Part shown: positions 25,855 to 40,698 of the stretch, piece after piece
How the letters are laid out: each line of letters begins with the position of its first letter
Position numbering within the stretch: position 1 is the first letter of the stretch
Source: Paramarasmius palmivorus
Lineage: Eukaryota; Basidiomycota; Agaricomycetes; Agaricales; Marasmiaceae
DNA: 64,000 bases
Assembly (NCBI GenBank): GCA_037176845.1
Contig: JAYKXP010000020.1
Span: forward strand, 1 to 64,000
Direction: 5' to 3'
Made by a program: the position numbers and the translations under genes
Notes under the pieces: model-generated
The model's database searches: none
What the model saw: the letters and a program-made list of their open reading frames with translations, nothing else
Told to the model about the DNA's origin: nothing

Positions 25855-27821
25855 TCATTCGGCCGACGCGCTTGATTTCGCGCGGTTGTAATAGCGTTTC
25901 GCACCAATACCAAAGGTAACAAGGGCACCGGCGATAAGCCAGCTCCCTCCGTAGAGCTGGACTGGGACAAAGTTGATGGAACCGTCTGGAGATGTGTTGG
26001 CATCGATGATCGCCCCAGCAATTGAAGGTCCTGCGAGAGTTCCAGGCTAAGGAACAGGCACATGAGTTATGATAGTGGCGTTTCTAACAAGGATAGTGAC
26101 ATACAATGGTTCCGCTAAGGGCGAGGCCAAAAATACTCGGTAGACGTTCAGCACCGTAAATTTCAGCGAGGACTATACACGTTATCATTATAAGCGCAAT
26201 CGGGATATAATAAAACGGCAGCTGCTCACAAACAGGGGACAGGCTAACTATTCCTCCGGAGAAGAATCCATATACTGCAGCAAATCCTGAAACGCTGGCG
26301 AAACTGTCGCAAAACGGCCAGTAAACCATCTGCGCAATACCCGACAGGACCTGACACACTGTCAAGGCAAGAATTGGGCCGACGTAGTCGCTCAACCATC
26401 CTGCAAGCTGAAATAGTATTAGCCACTGTATACATGGCCCGATGAATATCACCAACCACGCGACCTATCGCTGATAACCCTGCTTGAATAGCCAGAGTAG
26501 TGGCGCTGTCCGTTCCGTCGCGATGAAGTCGAACTCGCGCATATTCTGCATCAAGGGGGAACATCAGACGAACTCAGTTGCACTGTAACTCGTCAACCGA
26601 CCAGGATTATAGAATGTTGGAATATAGTAGCCGAATATGTGGAGAAACATAAATGCGTATACGGCGTAAAATTTGCCATCTTTCAATATTTGAGATAACG
26701 TGAGTGAAGTTGTCGACGAGCTGGCTTGTCTCTTGACATCTCTCGGTTTCATGAAGGCGAATGCAATGACACAAACTTGTGAGCGTCAGATAGAACATGA
26801 GTATGGAGAATAACTTCGGAAATGCGGGACTTACGGACTACAGTGAGGATGCCCATGATACGTAGCGCCCAGCGCACACCAACCTCGTCGATTAATTTGC
26901 GTGTGACCGGGCTCAGTACGAGGCCTCCGACACCTAGAAAGTTTTAATAACAAATGATAGTGCATTGAGATGGAAGTATACCATAGCCGCTCACTCCGAT
27001 TCCGGTAGTTAGCCCTAAGAGACCGCGTTTTCAGATCTGGGATCGTATCGCTCGTGATAACAGCTGACCTCTACGCTTGACAAACTACACAGGATAGTCA
27101 ATAAAGCTCTCACAACGGACGTGCAGTACTGACCCATTGCGATGGTATCGTCAAGGCAGGGATCACCATGAAGGCACTGCCGATAGCGAAAAGGGCGCCT
27201 GAACAGAGTCAACTAATGTAACTCCGAGATCATGAAGGACGCGAACCTTGATTGAGATACAAATGCCATACGTCCTTTCTACCATTGAACAGTAGTGAGC
27301 GACGTAAACTGAAACTGAGTGAAAGAGTGGCCTTACGAGAATGACGCGGTTATTAGGCTCAGGCCTAACGCCAGCGATCCGATAATTCCTGTCCATCGGT
27401 GCCCTATCATTTCCGAGAGTTTACCTGCAGGCCTGAGTGAATTGTAAGTTTTACACAGGATTTGAAAGGATGTACTGGTAAAGCCACTCACAACCCAAAG
27501 ATTGATACACCAACGGCTTGAATGGCTCCAACCCATGCTAAGCGGAGATTGTTCGAAGGACCAAGGATCTCTGAACTGAGGTAGTAATCTTGATATATGC
27601 CCCAAGTACTTTCAATCCTGTAGAGTGATTCAGCCTCGTGTAGCACAGGACTAATAGTACAGGACATACCCGAGAGCCAAAAAGTTGACGACGAACGAAC
27701 AGAATACAATGACCCAACCGTAACCTCCTTCGGTTTCTTCTGTCGACTCTGCTTGCGCACTTTGAACGGACACTTCGACCTCCACGTCGACTTTTTCCGA
27801 GTTCGATGAGTGTTTAGACAT
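25855..27821 (-). CDS. MFS transporter, monocarboxylate-transporter-like
   Basis: A 12-TM major facilitator of the MCT-like fungal subfamily. Starts MSKHSSNSEKVDVEVEV, then EGGYGWVIVFCSFVVNFLAL, the conserved first-helix signature. Many short exons follow: WVGAIQAVG, RWTGIIGSLALGLSLI, and the loop with polar linker and FYAVYAFMFLHIFGYYIPTF. Last come LVRGYFGAERLPSIFGLA-type sequence (here YGAERLPSIFGLALSGTIV) and a final exon ending RAKSSASAE at 25855. It sits in the plasma membrane and likely moves small organic acids or the pathway product. It is divergent from the second transporter at 28539. A relic of the same gene type lies at 22360. Confidence 0.8.
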
Positions 27822-28538
27822 GGCTTGCAAACAAAAGTCGAAGCTTGATGGGTTGGAAGAGGCCACAGCATGGCCGATCGGTCATTAAGAAGCGGCGAAA
27901 AGGAAGAATGGACGGCAATGTGAGGCTTCAGCGGGTATCAGATTCGCTGACTACGGTATGATTCCAGCTCAGTATGGATATGATATGATAGATTAGGAGA
28001 CTCACCTCTTCATTCTACTGCTAGATCCTTCCTTTCAAAGTGTCTTTCGGTCAGAATCCGATGATGGAACCCAACGCACAGGCTTCATTGATGATGATGA
28101 GCGCATGAGTTCGAAGCATGCCTTTCACGTTCCGAAGAACCATGATGGGAGATAGTGAATATGAATTATGCGGGAGATGCAAATACCGTTCTGTGACTGT
28201 CCAGCAGTGTCAGAGATTTGCCCCCGGCTTTGTCAATGTTTGGGTTTGGCCAGATTTGGAGTTCCCGGCGTCTGCCATAAGCTCTCACTTTTCTGTCCGA
28301 CGATCATTTGACCGCATCATCATGCAGCAGATGTTGGTTCAATTCAAGCTTCTGAAGTGGTTCATTTTTTCTTTTGACACGTTTCCCCTGGGGCCCTATG
28401 AGGTCTGTAGCAACTCAGTAAGTAACCCTGGTTCCTGTGTGATTGTTACTTTTGACCACGATTGGCTATAGTGTCCTTTTCACCATATATTAACGACATT
28501 CTACCCCAGAACGTCCCTCACCGCACAGGATAGCTCCC
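27822..28538. promoter_or_regulatory. Shared upstream region of two divergent MFS transporters
   Basis: About 0.7 kb between the two start codons. Short frames only. It could co-regulate both transporters. No specific operator is claimed. Confidence 0.4.
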
Positions 28539-30603
28539 ATGAGTACGGAATCGAAGTACGACGAAAAAAGCGATCTCAGCGCTCGCTCGGTGTCCCCGTT
28601 GGACAAGCGAATCGTACCATGGTGGAAGTTGGATATCCAGATCATTCCGATTGTCACAGGAATGTATCTTCTGAACTTTCTGGTGCGTTTATTCAGTTTA
28701 ATGATTTGAAAATCTAACTCGGAGATCACCTAAAGGATCGCGGGAATATAGGGAATGCTCGTGTTGCAGGCCTACAGAAATCTCTGGGCATATCGGACCA
28801 ACAGGTATGTTAGACTATCCATCCGTTATTCCTATTCTAAACCCTTGTTCCTACAACAGTACAGCCTTGCACTCACGGCGACTTTGATTCCATATCTACT
28901 CGTCGAGATTCCTAGTAATCTCTTCTTGACAGTGATTGACATATATGCTCCGCACACAAATCTCGGAGCTGACGGTGTTCTATTTAGCGTTTCGGAGCAC
29001 ACACCGTATTACCTATACTCATCGTTGCTTGGGGAGCTGTAACTGCATTCCAAGGTTCGTTTCCTGATCAAGTTCATTGCGTATCCAACTAATGCCTTCT
29101 CGTAGGTCTTATTACCTCTTACGCCGGCCTGGTTGCTTGCCGTGTAGTATTGGGCATTTGCGAAGGCATGATTATTCCATCGCTGATGGTGGCCGGCCAG
29201 CTCATATTACCTGTTCTAGGTGGATTACTTCCTGGTGTCTCTCTTTATGTGGCGTCATTCTATCCCCGAAGCAAGCTCCAATTTAGGTATTTCGCATTCG
29301 TATCTACTACCACGTCCGCTAAAGCCAGTGCAGAGTAGCACTGTTCTTTGCGTCTACAGCTTTAGCTGGCGCATTCTCTGGATTGTGCGTCTTTCGCTCT
29401 TCTCAAGCTAATCACCACTGATTTGAGGTACAGATTGGCTTCGGCGATATCTCACCTTGATGGCCGTGGCGGAAGACCAGGATGGGCATATATTTTCATT
29501 TTGGCAAGTTCACCGTCTTACGTCGCCGACCATGACTTACGTTTTCATTAGGAGGGATGCTTCACTATCTTCTTCGGCCTTTTATGTTTCTTTATCATGC
29601 CTCGTTCTCTCGAAACGATTGGGCTCCTTACGGCAGAAGAGAAGGCTAATGCACATGCAGTACTCCTGCAAGAGCATACACTTCTACGCGATGACTCTGT
29701 GTTCACCTGGAAATCAGTCCGTGGAGTATTCTTTACTCCGCATGCCTGGCTGACTTTTTTGATGGGCTTCTTGGGCGGTATGTATCAATACTTCCTCGTT
29801 CGGCTATTAACAGGTGCTAACTGCATATGTGCAGGCGAGACACTTACCTCTTTAGCCTAGTATGTCCTTGCTTCGTGACTCCTGACATCAGTCGGCTAAC
29901 ATCCTGTATAAGCTTCGAACCGAGTATCGTGCAAAGCTTGGGCTACAAGGCTAACGAAGCCCAACTCATGTCTGTCCCTCCTTTCGCAGTGGCTTGGGCA
30001 GGTACGAGGGCTACTCCAATCGTTGAACACTCCAGACTAACAACTACTGCAGTGAATATCATAACGGCCGTGGTTTCAGATAAATTCCGTTTGCGCGGAG
30101 TAACCATCATCTTCCATGCGCTGCTTGCCACGATCGGATTCGCTATCTTCCTCGGTAGCAAGAATCCGAACGTGCAATATGGCTCACTCTTCCTCTTCGT
30201 TCCCGGAGTTTACTGTCAACCGCCGTCCCTACTTTCATGGACAGCGAATAACGCAGCGCCCAGGTATAGGCGAGCTGCTGCCATCGCCTTCCTGCTTAGC
30301 ACAACAGGTTTGGGCGGGATAGCGGCCACGTACTTGTTCGGGTCCTTATCTGCTGGGCTGAACTTCAGAATTGCAACCATCGTCTCGGTCGCGTTTTCCG
30401 CAGCCACTGCTATCACGGCGGTGTTGAATATCCTGTGGTTGAATTCACAGAACAAGAAGCGGAGGAGGGTGGCGAACCAGGCGAAGTATTGGACGATACA
30501 AGCTCCGGCTTTATTTACAAGCTGTGATATTTCATTTCCACTCGTCCGTACACGCGTTGTTCATTTTACAGTAATTTCTTGTTACTTATGTGTTGTGGAT
30601 TAG
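28539..30603 (+). CDS. MFS transporter, allantoate permease/ACS family (DAL5/TNA1-like)
   Basis: Starts MSTESKYDEKSDLSARSVSP, then the family's typical WWKLDIQIIPIVTGMYLLNF, DRGNIGNAR-type segment across the first intron, LIPYLLVEIPSNL, VLGICEGMIIPSLM and ALAGAFSG-like sequence. In the second half SLGYKANEAQLMSVPPFAVA and VTIIFHALLATIGFAIFLG follow, then a last helix pair and a basic tail KKRRRVANQ. The final 30 residues after that tail may be read-through past a missed intron. Anion:cation symporters of this group carry nicotinate, allantoate, vitamins or aromatic acids across the plasma membrane. Substrate unknown. Frames join through short introns and no internal stop is required. Confidence 0.8.
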
Positions 30604-30902
30604 GTATTGAATCTATTACTTCTACCTACAAGATACAATCTAGCTTTTATATGTACAGGTAAGTATCTAGAAATTTCTATGTATCAGTAAGCTACTGGTG
30701 AGTCTAAGAAATGAGTAACAAGTGGAGGCGGAACGACGAGGAGAAAGAAATGGAAAGCGTGGGAAAGTTCACTACAGTACATTCACCTTTCCTCACTCCA
30801 AATGGCAACCACGACATTATGATCAGTGGTGTAGTTCGACGACCTAGATACTATATTTGCACCGATAGTTCAGCAACATACATAAGCCTAGTAACAAGTC
30901 AT

Positions 30903-32154
30903 CTACGAATCCTGGGAGTCCCGTCTCAACTTCGCGCTTGCGTGACTTCCTAAAGGTTTGTCTCGTTCCACGTCGTCGGTGGTTCCTACATTTGGCCCGA
31001 AACGTAGGGAAGAAGCTCCGTGTGTATCCGTTGACTGTGACCTAAGGTGATCTTCCACAGCAACACGGACGATAATTAGGTTAAAGGCAATGCCAACAGA
31101 TTGAGTCGCCTAGGGTAATGTATATCGTTAATACAAAGGATTTGCTTCCGCGAAGATGGGCTTACCGTTCCTGCAGTAATGAAAACGGCAGGACTACCGT
31201 CAATGTACATTACACACGTAATGACTGTTCAGGTATTAATGTCGAGGCTAGATTGTGGAAAACATGTATACTTACATGCACAAGTCGTGTAGATTAGCCC
31301 AGATTGAATGATGATCCTGTCTCAAAGTAATCAGTCGAGTTCAAGCCAAACATTTTACGATAATAGTTACCCCATGGCTGAGCGAAGTCGACTTGGCTTC
31401 CTCCGCGGCTGAGACGACACAGGGCCCCTGCTGTTGACCTGGGAGACTAACGCATCCCGAAGCTCATGATCGACACTGTACAAGCGCCATGCAATTCGTG
31501 CTGAAAAGGTGTCAATCATTTGAAGCCGTCAACAAATCAACTGGTACTCACATGTGCAGAAAATGTTCAGAGTAATGCTGATGACCCAGAACGAGATTAT
31601 GATCGGCCGCATCGCAGAGGGTGCTGTAAATTCCTTGTCGTGTATTTCACGCATCACGACTACGTTGAGGATGCCGGTGGCAACGACACCAAACCATAAG
31701 ACGATGGGAAACGCCGTCTGTTTCCAGGATTTTCCATATATCACCCAATAACGATATGTCTGTGGAATGTATATGTGGGAATTCTAAAAAAGAGGGGAAA
31801 TGCACCCACCAGTATGAAGTCACCGAGGAATGTCTGGAAATTGACACAAAACACTTTGGCGACTTCTTCCGGGCTCCCAATGTCCGTAAATTGCACGCTG
31901 GTCCTACTCGGACCGGAGGATTCTACCCCGCGAACGACGTTGAAGCAGAGATTTGTGGTAGCCGTCACGAACAGAAGAAGAGAAATTACAAGCATGAGCT
32001 TGTTAACTTGCGACCACGACTTTAGCCCATATCCGTATCTCTTCCAGAGTAAGAAACGAAGGCTGATGCCGAATGTCGCGAGGTAGATCCCGTAACAGAG
32101 ACTTTCCACGAAAATGGAAACCAACGCAATCTGTGGATTCGTAAGGGATGGCAT
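30903..32154 (-). CDS. Seven-transmembrane protein of unknown function, paralogue B
   Basis: Starts MPSLTNPQIALVSIFVESLC at 32154. Helices seen: YLATFGISLRFLLW, LMLVISLLLFVTATTNLCF, NFQTFLGDFILV, FPIVLWFGVVATGILNVVVM, IIISFWVISITLNIFCT and VGIAFNLIIVRVAV. The cytosolic-like tail ends at 30903. It is closely similar to paralogue C at both protein and DNA level, so the two are a tandem duplication. Paralogue A is more distant. No enzyme motif. Function unknown; a sensor or accessory membrane protein are equally possible. Confidence 0.75.
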
Positions 32155-33219
32155 CGTCGTTGTACTGCGCCTAGCTCGACGAGGGAGAGCAGGAACACTA
32201 AACAAATTTCAGGTGTGCAAACCCAACATTTGGAACAAGCAGATCACCCCTGTATATGGTACCAGTCATCAGAGGGCGATCACGGCGGAGAACGCCCGCA
32301 AGGACACGGAAGAGTAAAATTGCGAAGTTTGAATTAGTGTCAAAAGACAAAGATGGAGCGGCCACTGATATTGACACTGATGAGCTGGTTCGAAGACCAA
32401 ACTCTGATAACGCTCAATTCAGCGCTTGGGAAAGTGCGGGATAGGCTATCATATGGCACGAGAAATTGATTCAGTACTACCCCATCGCCAGGTCCGAACA
32501 AAACATGGCATACGCACTCTCTGAGTGACCACACTTCACGGTAACCACCGAACTCAGACTGGCCCCCTTCTCCAGGGGTAACCGGTAACCTTCTTCTACT
32601 AGCACATGATACCAGGGACTTTGAGACGAAATGCTTCGAAGTTCGAATGTCTTGATGTATCAACGTATATCAACCATCAACAGAAGTCAGTCAAATCAAC
32701 GATTCGATGTCGGATGTGTCGTTACGAGTAGTAGGAACAAGCGCGGCCAGCGAAGGTCGGCCACCGGAAGTTATCCTGTTATCGCGGGACTGTGAGAGGC
32801 AAGGCGATTTGTCGGTACGTCAATGAAAACACAACGGAAGTCTTGAGTTGAGGTACACATTCATTGAAAAGTGCCTGTGAAGAGAACATGTGCCAATCAG
32901 ACGCAAAGCTGAAATAGATTGAGAGGTACTCGAAAACCTCGAAATTCGAATCACCATATAATCAATATCAACTTTGATGATGTAGAAGCGCTGGATATGG
33001 CTCGAACTTGAAGCTTGAAGATTGAAGAGCGGCGGGGGTAACTCTTCAAGGTTCAAGGTTCAGATTGGAATAAATTTTCATCGTGTAGACGATGGACACA
33101 ACCCCGCTCCTCCAAAAAAAAAAAAACATCGTGAGAAAGTTCCGGTATTTGCCGTAAGAGTACATTAGTATTACTACGTATTCAACCTCTGCGTTCAATC
33201 CCAACATAGTAGTGATTGG
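32155..33219. other. Intergenic between 7TM paralogues B and C
   Basis: No gene recognised. A short poly-A tract lies at about 33114-33126. It would hold the 3' end of C and the promoter of B. Confidence 0.5.
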
Positions 33220-34500
33220 TTATATATCTGGAAACTTCCGGCTAGCCTTCCCGCCCTGGGCAAGAGATGAACGTTTGTGCTCTACTTCATCTCTGGCAGT
33301 CGTAGCATTCGATTCAAACCGCAGCTCAGAAAGTCCGGGAGCGTTTGTAGACTGGACTGTGCCCGTAAAGTTATCATCCATAGCTACGCGGATGATGATG
33401 AGGTTGAAGGCAATTCCGACTGCATGTGTACCCTGTGACTGTCACGTAAGTATGAAACTGCAACTCGCCCTTGCATACTTACTGCGTTGGCGGTAACAAA
33501 GACCGCGGGGCTACTGTCGATGAACATCACGCAGGTAATAACTGAATTCGAGATGAGCTGGCAAATTCAACATTTAGAAATACTTACAGGCGCAAGTCGT
33601 GTATATGAGCCCAGACTGGACGACGATCCTATAGTATCATCATGATGTTGAAGTCGCGGGTCAGCCGCTGATGTTCGCTTCATCATATTCGGACAGGGCT
33701 TACCCCATGGCTGAACGAAGTCTGCTTTTCTTCCTACGAGACCGGGCCGGTAGTCCTTGGCTGTTGATCTGAGATACCAAGGCATCTCGAAGTTCGTGGT
33801 CCACAGAGTACAACCGCCATGCAATTCGGCCTAAACGGGTGAGGACGGAGCTCTTCAGACGATGCAAAAAGATAGATCATAGTACTCACTCACTCGTACA
33901 GAAGATGTTCAAAGCAATGCTAATGACCCAGAACGAGATTATGACTGGTCGCATTATTGTCGGTGCAGTAAAATCCTGGTCGTGTATTTGTCCCATCACG
34001 ACCACGTTCAGGATAGTCGTGACGATCACCCCAAACCACAGGACGATAGGAAACGCGGCTTGTTTCCAAGACTTCCCGTATATTACCCAATAGCGGTAGG
34101 TCTCAATAGAGGCTATGAGTAACAATCTTGAACAGAACAAGGAAACCCAGCTTACCAGCATAAAATCACCGAGAATTGTTTGGAAGTCGACGCAGAAAAC
34201 CTTGACCACCTCGGAGGGACTCCCAATATCCGTAAACTGCACGCTGTTTCTGGCCGGACCAGCCGAATCGACGCCGCGCTTGACATTCAAACAAAGATTC
34301 GTCGTGGCCGTTACGAACATCAGGAGAGATATCCCAAGCATAAGCCTATTGATTTGCGACCATGGCTTTCGGCTGTAACTATACCTTTGCCAGAGCAGAA
34401 AACGAAGGCAAGTACCAAATGTTGTGAGATAGATCCCATAAAAGATGCTCTCGACGAAGATGGAGACCATCGCAATTTGGGGATTTGTGAGAGACGGCAT
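33220..34500 (-). CDS. Seven-transmembrane protein of unknown function, paralogue C
   Basis: Starts MPSLTNPQIAMVSIFVESIF at 34500. Helix order is the same as in B: YLTTFGTCLRFLLW, LMLGISLLMFVTATTNLCL, FQTILGDFMLV, FPIVLWFGVIVTTILNVVVM, VIISFWVISIALNIFCTS and VGIAFNLIIIRVAM. The polar tail ends KASRKFPDI at 33220. Exon boundaries fall at the same places as in B. It is the tandem partner of B. Confidence 0.75.
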
Positions 34501-35953
34501 CTTCAGACAACGTCGTATGCGGCCCTAGCAAAGAATAGGGAGGCGAGCTAGTGAGGACACCTGATGGAGTGTGGAGTGCTATTTTGTGAAGCGTCCCTTC
34601 CGAATCGAGTCATGGCGGTTGATGCATCAAACGAAGCAAATTGGAAGCAAAAGCAAGGGAGAACCCCCGTAGCCAAATAGTTTCAACCAGTCGCAAGGGA
34701 TCCCAGCGGTACGGTGGGATCAGAAGCAGTATCATCAACAATGACATGATGCTACTCAATACAAGGGACGAGAGACCGTGGAGCAAAGGTATCATGTGGG
34801 ATCGAGTGTCATCCAGGTGTGATTGCCATCGTATAACGTTAACCCGCAAAAACGAACCACATCTTGTTCTGACCTTCCTCCTACCGCGGACAAGTGATTG
34901 ACTTTTGTGAAGATCTGTCTCCAAGGAAGATCTCGTCGTGGGTAGATCGCACTCAATCCTGGTCGACCTAATGCCTAAGGTGTGGTTTGAATCTGCTCGA
35001 GACCGTGAGGTCGTCAGCAACAAGCACAATTTTACAATGGCAGAATGGTGCACAATGCGTATACGAAATCAGAGCGACCGAGAGAACCCCATAGAACCCA
35101 CCGACGTTCATCTTGCATGTATCAAATTTCCGGTATCGGATCCCACTGCCTTAGACTGGTAAGTATTGAATCGTTGAAGATTGGCATGTGACAAATATTT
35201 TTGTGGGTAGTAGCTCTGAACGATGAAACACGAGAAGGATGAGTCGGTGCTCGATATGTAGCGAAAGGAATGTGTACCCTCAAAATCCGAAGTTCGCGAA
35301 CCGAGAAATGAAGACTGAGGATGGCTAACAAATCAAGGAAGTTCAGTTCATAGTAGCGTGTCTTGCTCCGCACAACTTAAATCAACCATGGCCAGTAGTT
35401 TGACTCTCTTCAGAGTGCTTGACAAGGCATGGTCTGTTCTAAAACTGACGGCGGATCATTCATAGTTCTGTAAAGGAATAAGTAGACATACCGCGACAAT
35501 GTCGTGGCAACGTCTATAAGCGATGGATATCGCTCAGCACAGTACAAAGCCTTGAGGAGTCCTCGCACTTCTCCAGCTCAAATAGAACTTTGTAGTATTT
35601 GCTATCTCAAGACGAAACCAATTTTTAAGTGACCGGTCCTCGATGAAGGCCTGGAGTGATTCCGGAAATGGAATGGTTTCGATAGCAGAAGCTCGAAGAC
35701 GAGAATAGAGAAGGTCTGTTTTCTAGAACTGATGGGGCGAGTGACAGCAAGTAAGGAAAAGCTAGCTAGCGCTCGCGTCCGATTTAGTCTCCCCTAGGCC
35801 TAGGCAGATCACTCCTTCCATTTTTACCTTCCTCAGAATAGTGCCATCCTTCTCCCGTTCTCTCATACGGACATCGACTCTATCAGAAACATAAATGGAT
35901 CAAGACGTTTACCAGACCAACCCCTCGCGCAACTTCCCAAATGTCACTTCCCT
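34501..35953. other. Intergenic upstream of the ammonia-lyase
   Basis: About 1.4 kb with only short frames on both strands. The 34938-35160 frame (plus) is open but resembles nothing I know. A pyrimidine-rich tract at 35810-35880 directly precedes the lyase start and may be its promoter. Confidence 0.45.
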
Positions 35954-38510
35954 ATGAGCAACCCCACCTGCTGTCATGCTTTGCGGGTCTTGTGAGACGC
36001 GTCAATGAGTATAGGTGAGTTCGAATCTTCGAGGCCGAGCTTAGGGATTGACAGTGTGTTAGAAATCTTGCTTCACCCATCAAAATCGACGGACATTCAC
36101 TCTCAATATCAGCTGTTGTTGCTGTCGCTCGTCACGGTGTACAACCAGAGCTCGACTCCTCGGAGACTCTCCAAGATCTAGTAAAGGACAGTCGGGAAGT
36201 AGTAGAGGAGGGCGTGAGGCTACAGAAAAGCATTTACGGGGTGTGTTGCGACTCAAGTTTGAATTGATTATCCATCTTACTTTTCCCTCAAGGTTACGAC
36301 GGGAATTGGCGCAAGTGGTATGGCTCTTGAATAGCTGCTTGAATGAAATCCAACATATCGTCTCGCTAGCCAATACACGTTCCGACGATGTTCACACCCT
36401 GAGCGTCGGTCTGTTGCAGCAACTACATTGTGGAATATTGCCATCTGATTTCCCGTCTTCTTCACCGGAGGGTATCTCTAAAGTGATGCCTGAGCCCTGG
36501 AGCAGGGGTGCGATTCTTCTCCGTGTCAACAGCATGACTCGAGGCTTTTCTGGAGTGCGTTGGGACGTTATCGACAAAATGTGGACGCTTCTCCGAACTA
36601 ACGTCATACCTGTCATACCTCTATTGGGCAGTATCTCCGCCTCCGGAGACTTGATACCTCTCGGTTATGTCGCCGGTGCGGTCACAGGTCACCCACGAAT
36701 CAAGGTCTTTTGCGGGGCGCCCGGACAACGCAAGATAGCCTCGGCACAGGAAGCCCTTTCCGAAGCAAAGGTAGCGCCGTTAATCTTCCAGCCCAAAGAA
36801 CCCCTTGCCGTGGTAAACGGAACATCTTTTTCGACAGCTGTTGCGTCGCTAGCAGCATACGACGCTGCTCAACTTGCTTTGCTAACTGTTGTATGTACGG
36901 CGTTCGCGCATGAGGCTCTTCTGGGATCAAGAGGCTCGTTTGATCCGTTTCTTCACGACCATACGAGACCTCATCCAGGACAGGTACGAAAACAAATTTT
37001 GAACTTAATATACTATCCTCATCCGCACCAACCCAGGTTCAAATTTCGCGTTGGATGTTACATTTATTGGAGGGCAGTCAATTGGCCCGGGATCACGACA
37101 ACTCCGTTCGATTGACGGAGGATAAAGGAATTCTTCGTCAGGATCGATACCCCCTTCGCACATTTCCGCAGTACGTGGGACCTCAGCTCGAGGATATCCA
37201 TGCCGCTATCCAGTCGCTCAGTATCGAGTGCAATGCAGGTATGTATCTGATTTCCTTACCAAAGCACGTTCACGTAAGCTCACCCCTTGCCTAGCAAGTG
37301 ACAACCCAGTCGTCGAGACCAAGACCAAGACGATTCACCTCGGAGGTAATTTCCAGGCCATGTCAGTGGCGAACGCGATGGAGAAGACACGTCTTGCCCT
37401 CGACCACTTGGCCAAAGTAGTTTTCGGGCAAACAACAGAGATTCTTAGCGCTGAGCTGAATAAGGGGCTGGCGCCTGGGCTCGCTGCAACAGACCCTTCT
37501 GTCAACTACGCCGCGAAAGGATTGGACGTTGCGTTGGCGGCATACGTGGCCGAGCTTGGCTTCCTTGCGAATCCTGTTTCTCCGCATGCTCAGTTCGCTG
37601 AGAACTTCAATGAGGCTGTCAAGTAAGCTCTTGTATTACTTCAACGCACTTTTATTGACGGCGCCACTAGTTCAATGGCCCTCGTTTCTGCGCGTGCAAC
37701 CTGCAAGTCAAACGACATTCTGACTATGCTGTTGGCATCGTACCTGTACATCCTCTGTCAAGGTTGGCGACAGCTCATTCATCCCGTTGCAGGATACATA
37801 CTCATGATCCAACCTTAGCGGTCGATTTGAGAGTAATGCATCGCGCCTTCTTTGCGAAGATGGAGGAAGCGGTGATCATCTGGTGAGTTACAAACCCCTT
37901 CTTCGCAATATAGTGATCCTTACATGGGTCTGATTCGCACAGAGCTGTCCAAGCTCCAATTAGAATCCAAGGATCTTTTGGAGTTGATATCGCGAGTGAA
38001 TAAGACCATCGAGAAGAATATGCTCAGTACAGCAACAATGGACCTCAAGGATCAGATGCAAGCGGTTGCGTCCGCCACTATACCGACCCTTGTCACGTTC
38101 TTCGTACAAAATGGCCTTGATGATCAGGTCTCTCTTTCTGGAATCGCTTCCGTGTCCACTGCCCTGGCCGCAAAGGGAACTGAGATCATGTCTCAACTCC
38201 AACACGAGTTCCTGGCAGAAACTGGTAGTCCAATCGCTCCCGCGGAATCAGTTCTTGGTCGTACAAAGGCAGTGTACAACTTCATCCGAGTCACTTTGGG
38301 CATACGCATGCATGGTTCTCAGAATTTAAAAAGGTTTGATGGGGCACCCTATCCGGCAGGGAAGACAATGGGTGAGGACATTTCTACCATTTACGAGGTA
38401 AGCCCTCGGCCTTTCATTACGCCAAGTCACAAATTTGCCTCACATATGATCTTTTCCAGTCAATTATCGATGGTCGGTTGCACTCGATCGTAGCAGAGTT
38501 GGTAGTTTAA
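35954..38510 (+). CDS. Aromatic amino acid ammonia-lyase (PAL/HAL family)
   Basis: MIO-dependent lyase that removes ammonia from Phe, Tyr or a related amino acid to give an arylacrylate. Exons by eye start 35954-35991, 36063-36240, a 25 nt micro-exon 36293-36317 (catalytic Tyr-loop partner VTTGIGAS), 36370-36983 and 37037 onwards, and end at 38510. The MIO triad Ala-Ser-Gly is in [80 protein letters not shown] and [11 protein letters not shown] all match fungal PALs. The substrate-selectivity pair, His-Gln in Rhodotorula-type enzymes and Phe-Leu in plant PAL, is Gln-Leu here (LLQQLHCG, 36411-36434). The C-terminus ([11 protein letters not shown]) is complete. Likely the entry enzyme of the surrounding cluster. 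Confidence 0.9.
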
Positions 38511-38603
38511 TTATATATATTCCCAATCAGAAGCAACACAATAACCCAGTACACATAAAATACAGATGCATCTCTATTCTTCTAAGCAAGCTTGCAGACT
38601 GAA

Positions 38604-40698
<2,095 letters not shown>

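Noticed and set aside
36318..36369. Apparent frameshift and stop in the ammonia-lyase after GIGASG
   Set aside because: A clean GTATGG...CGCTAG intron restores the frame into [17 protein letters not shown].
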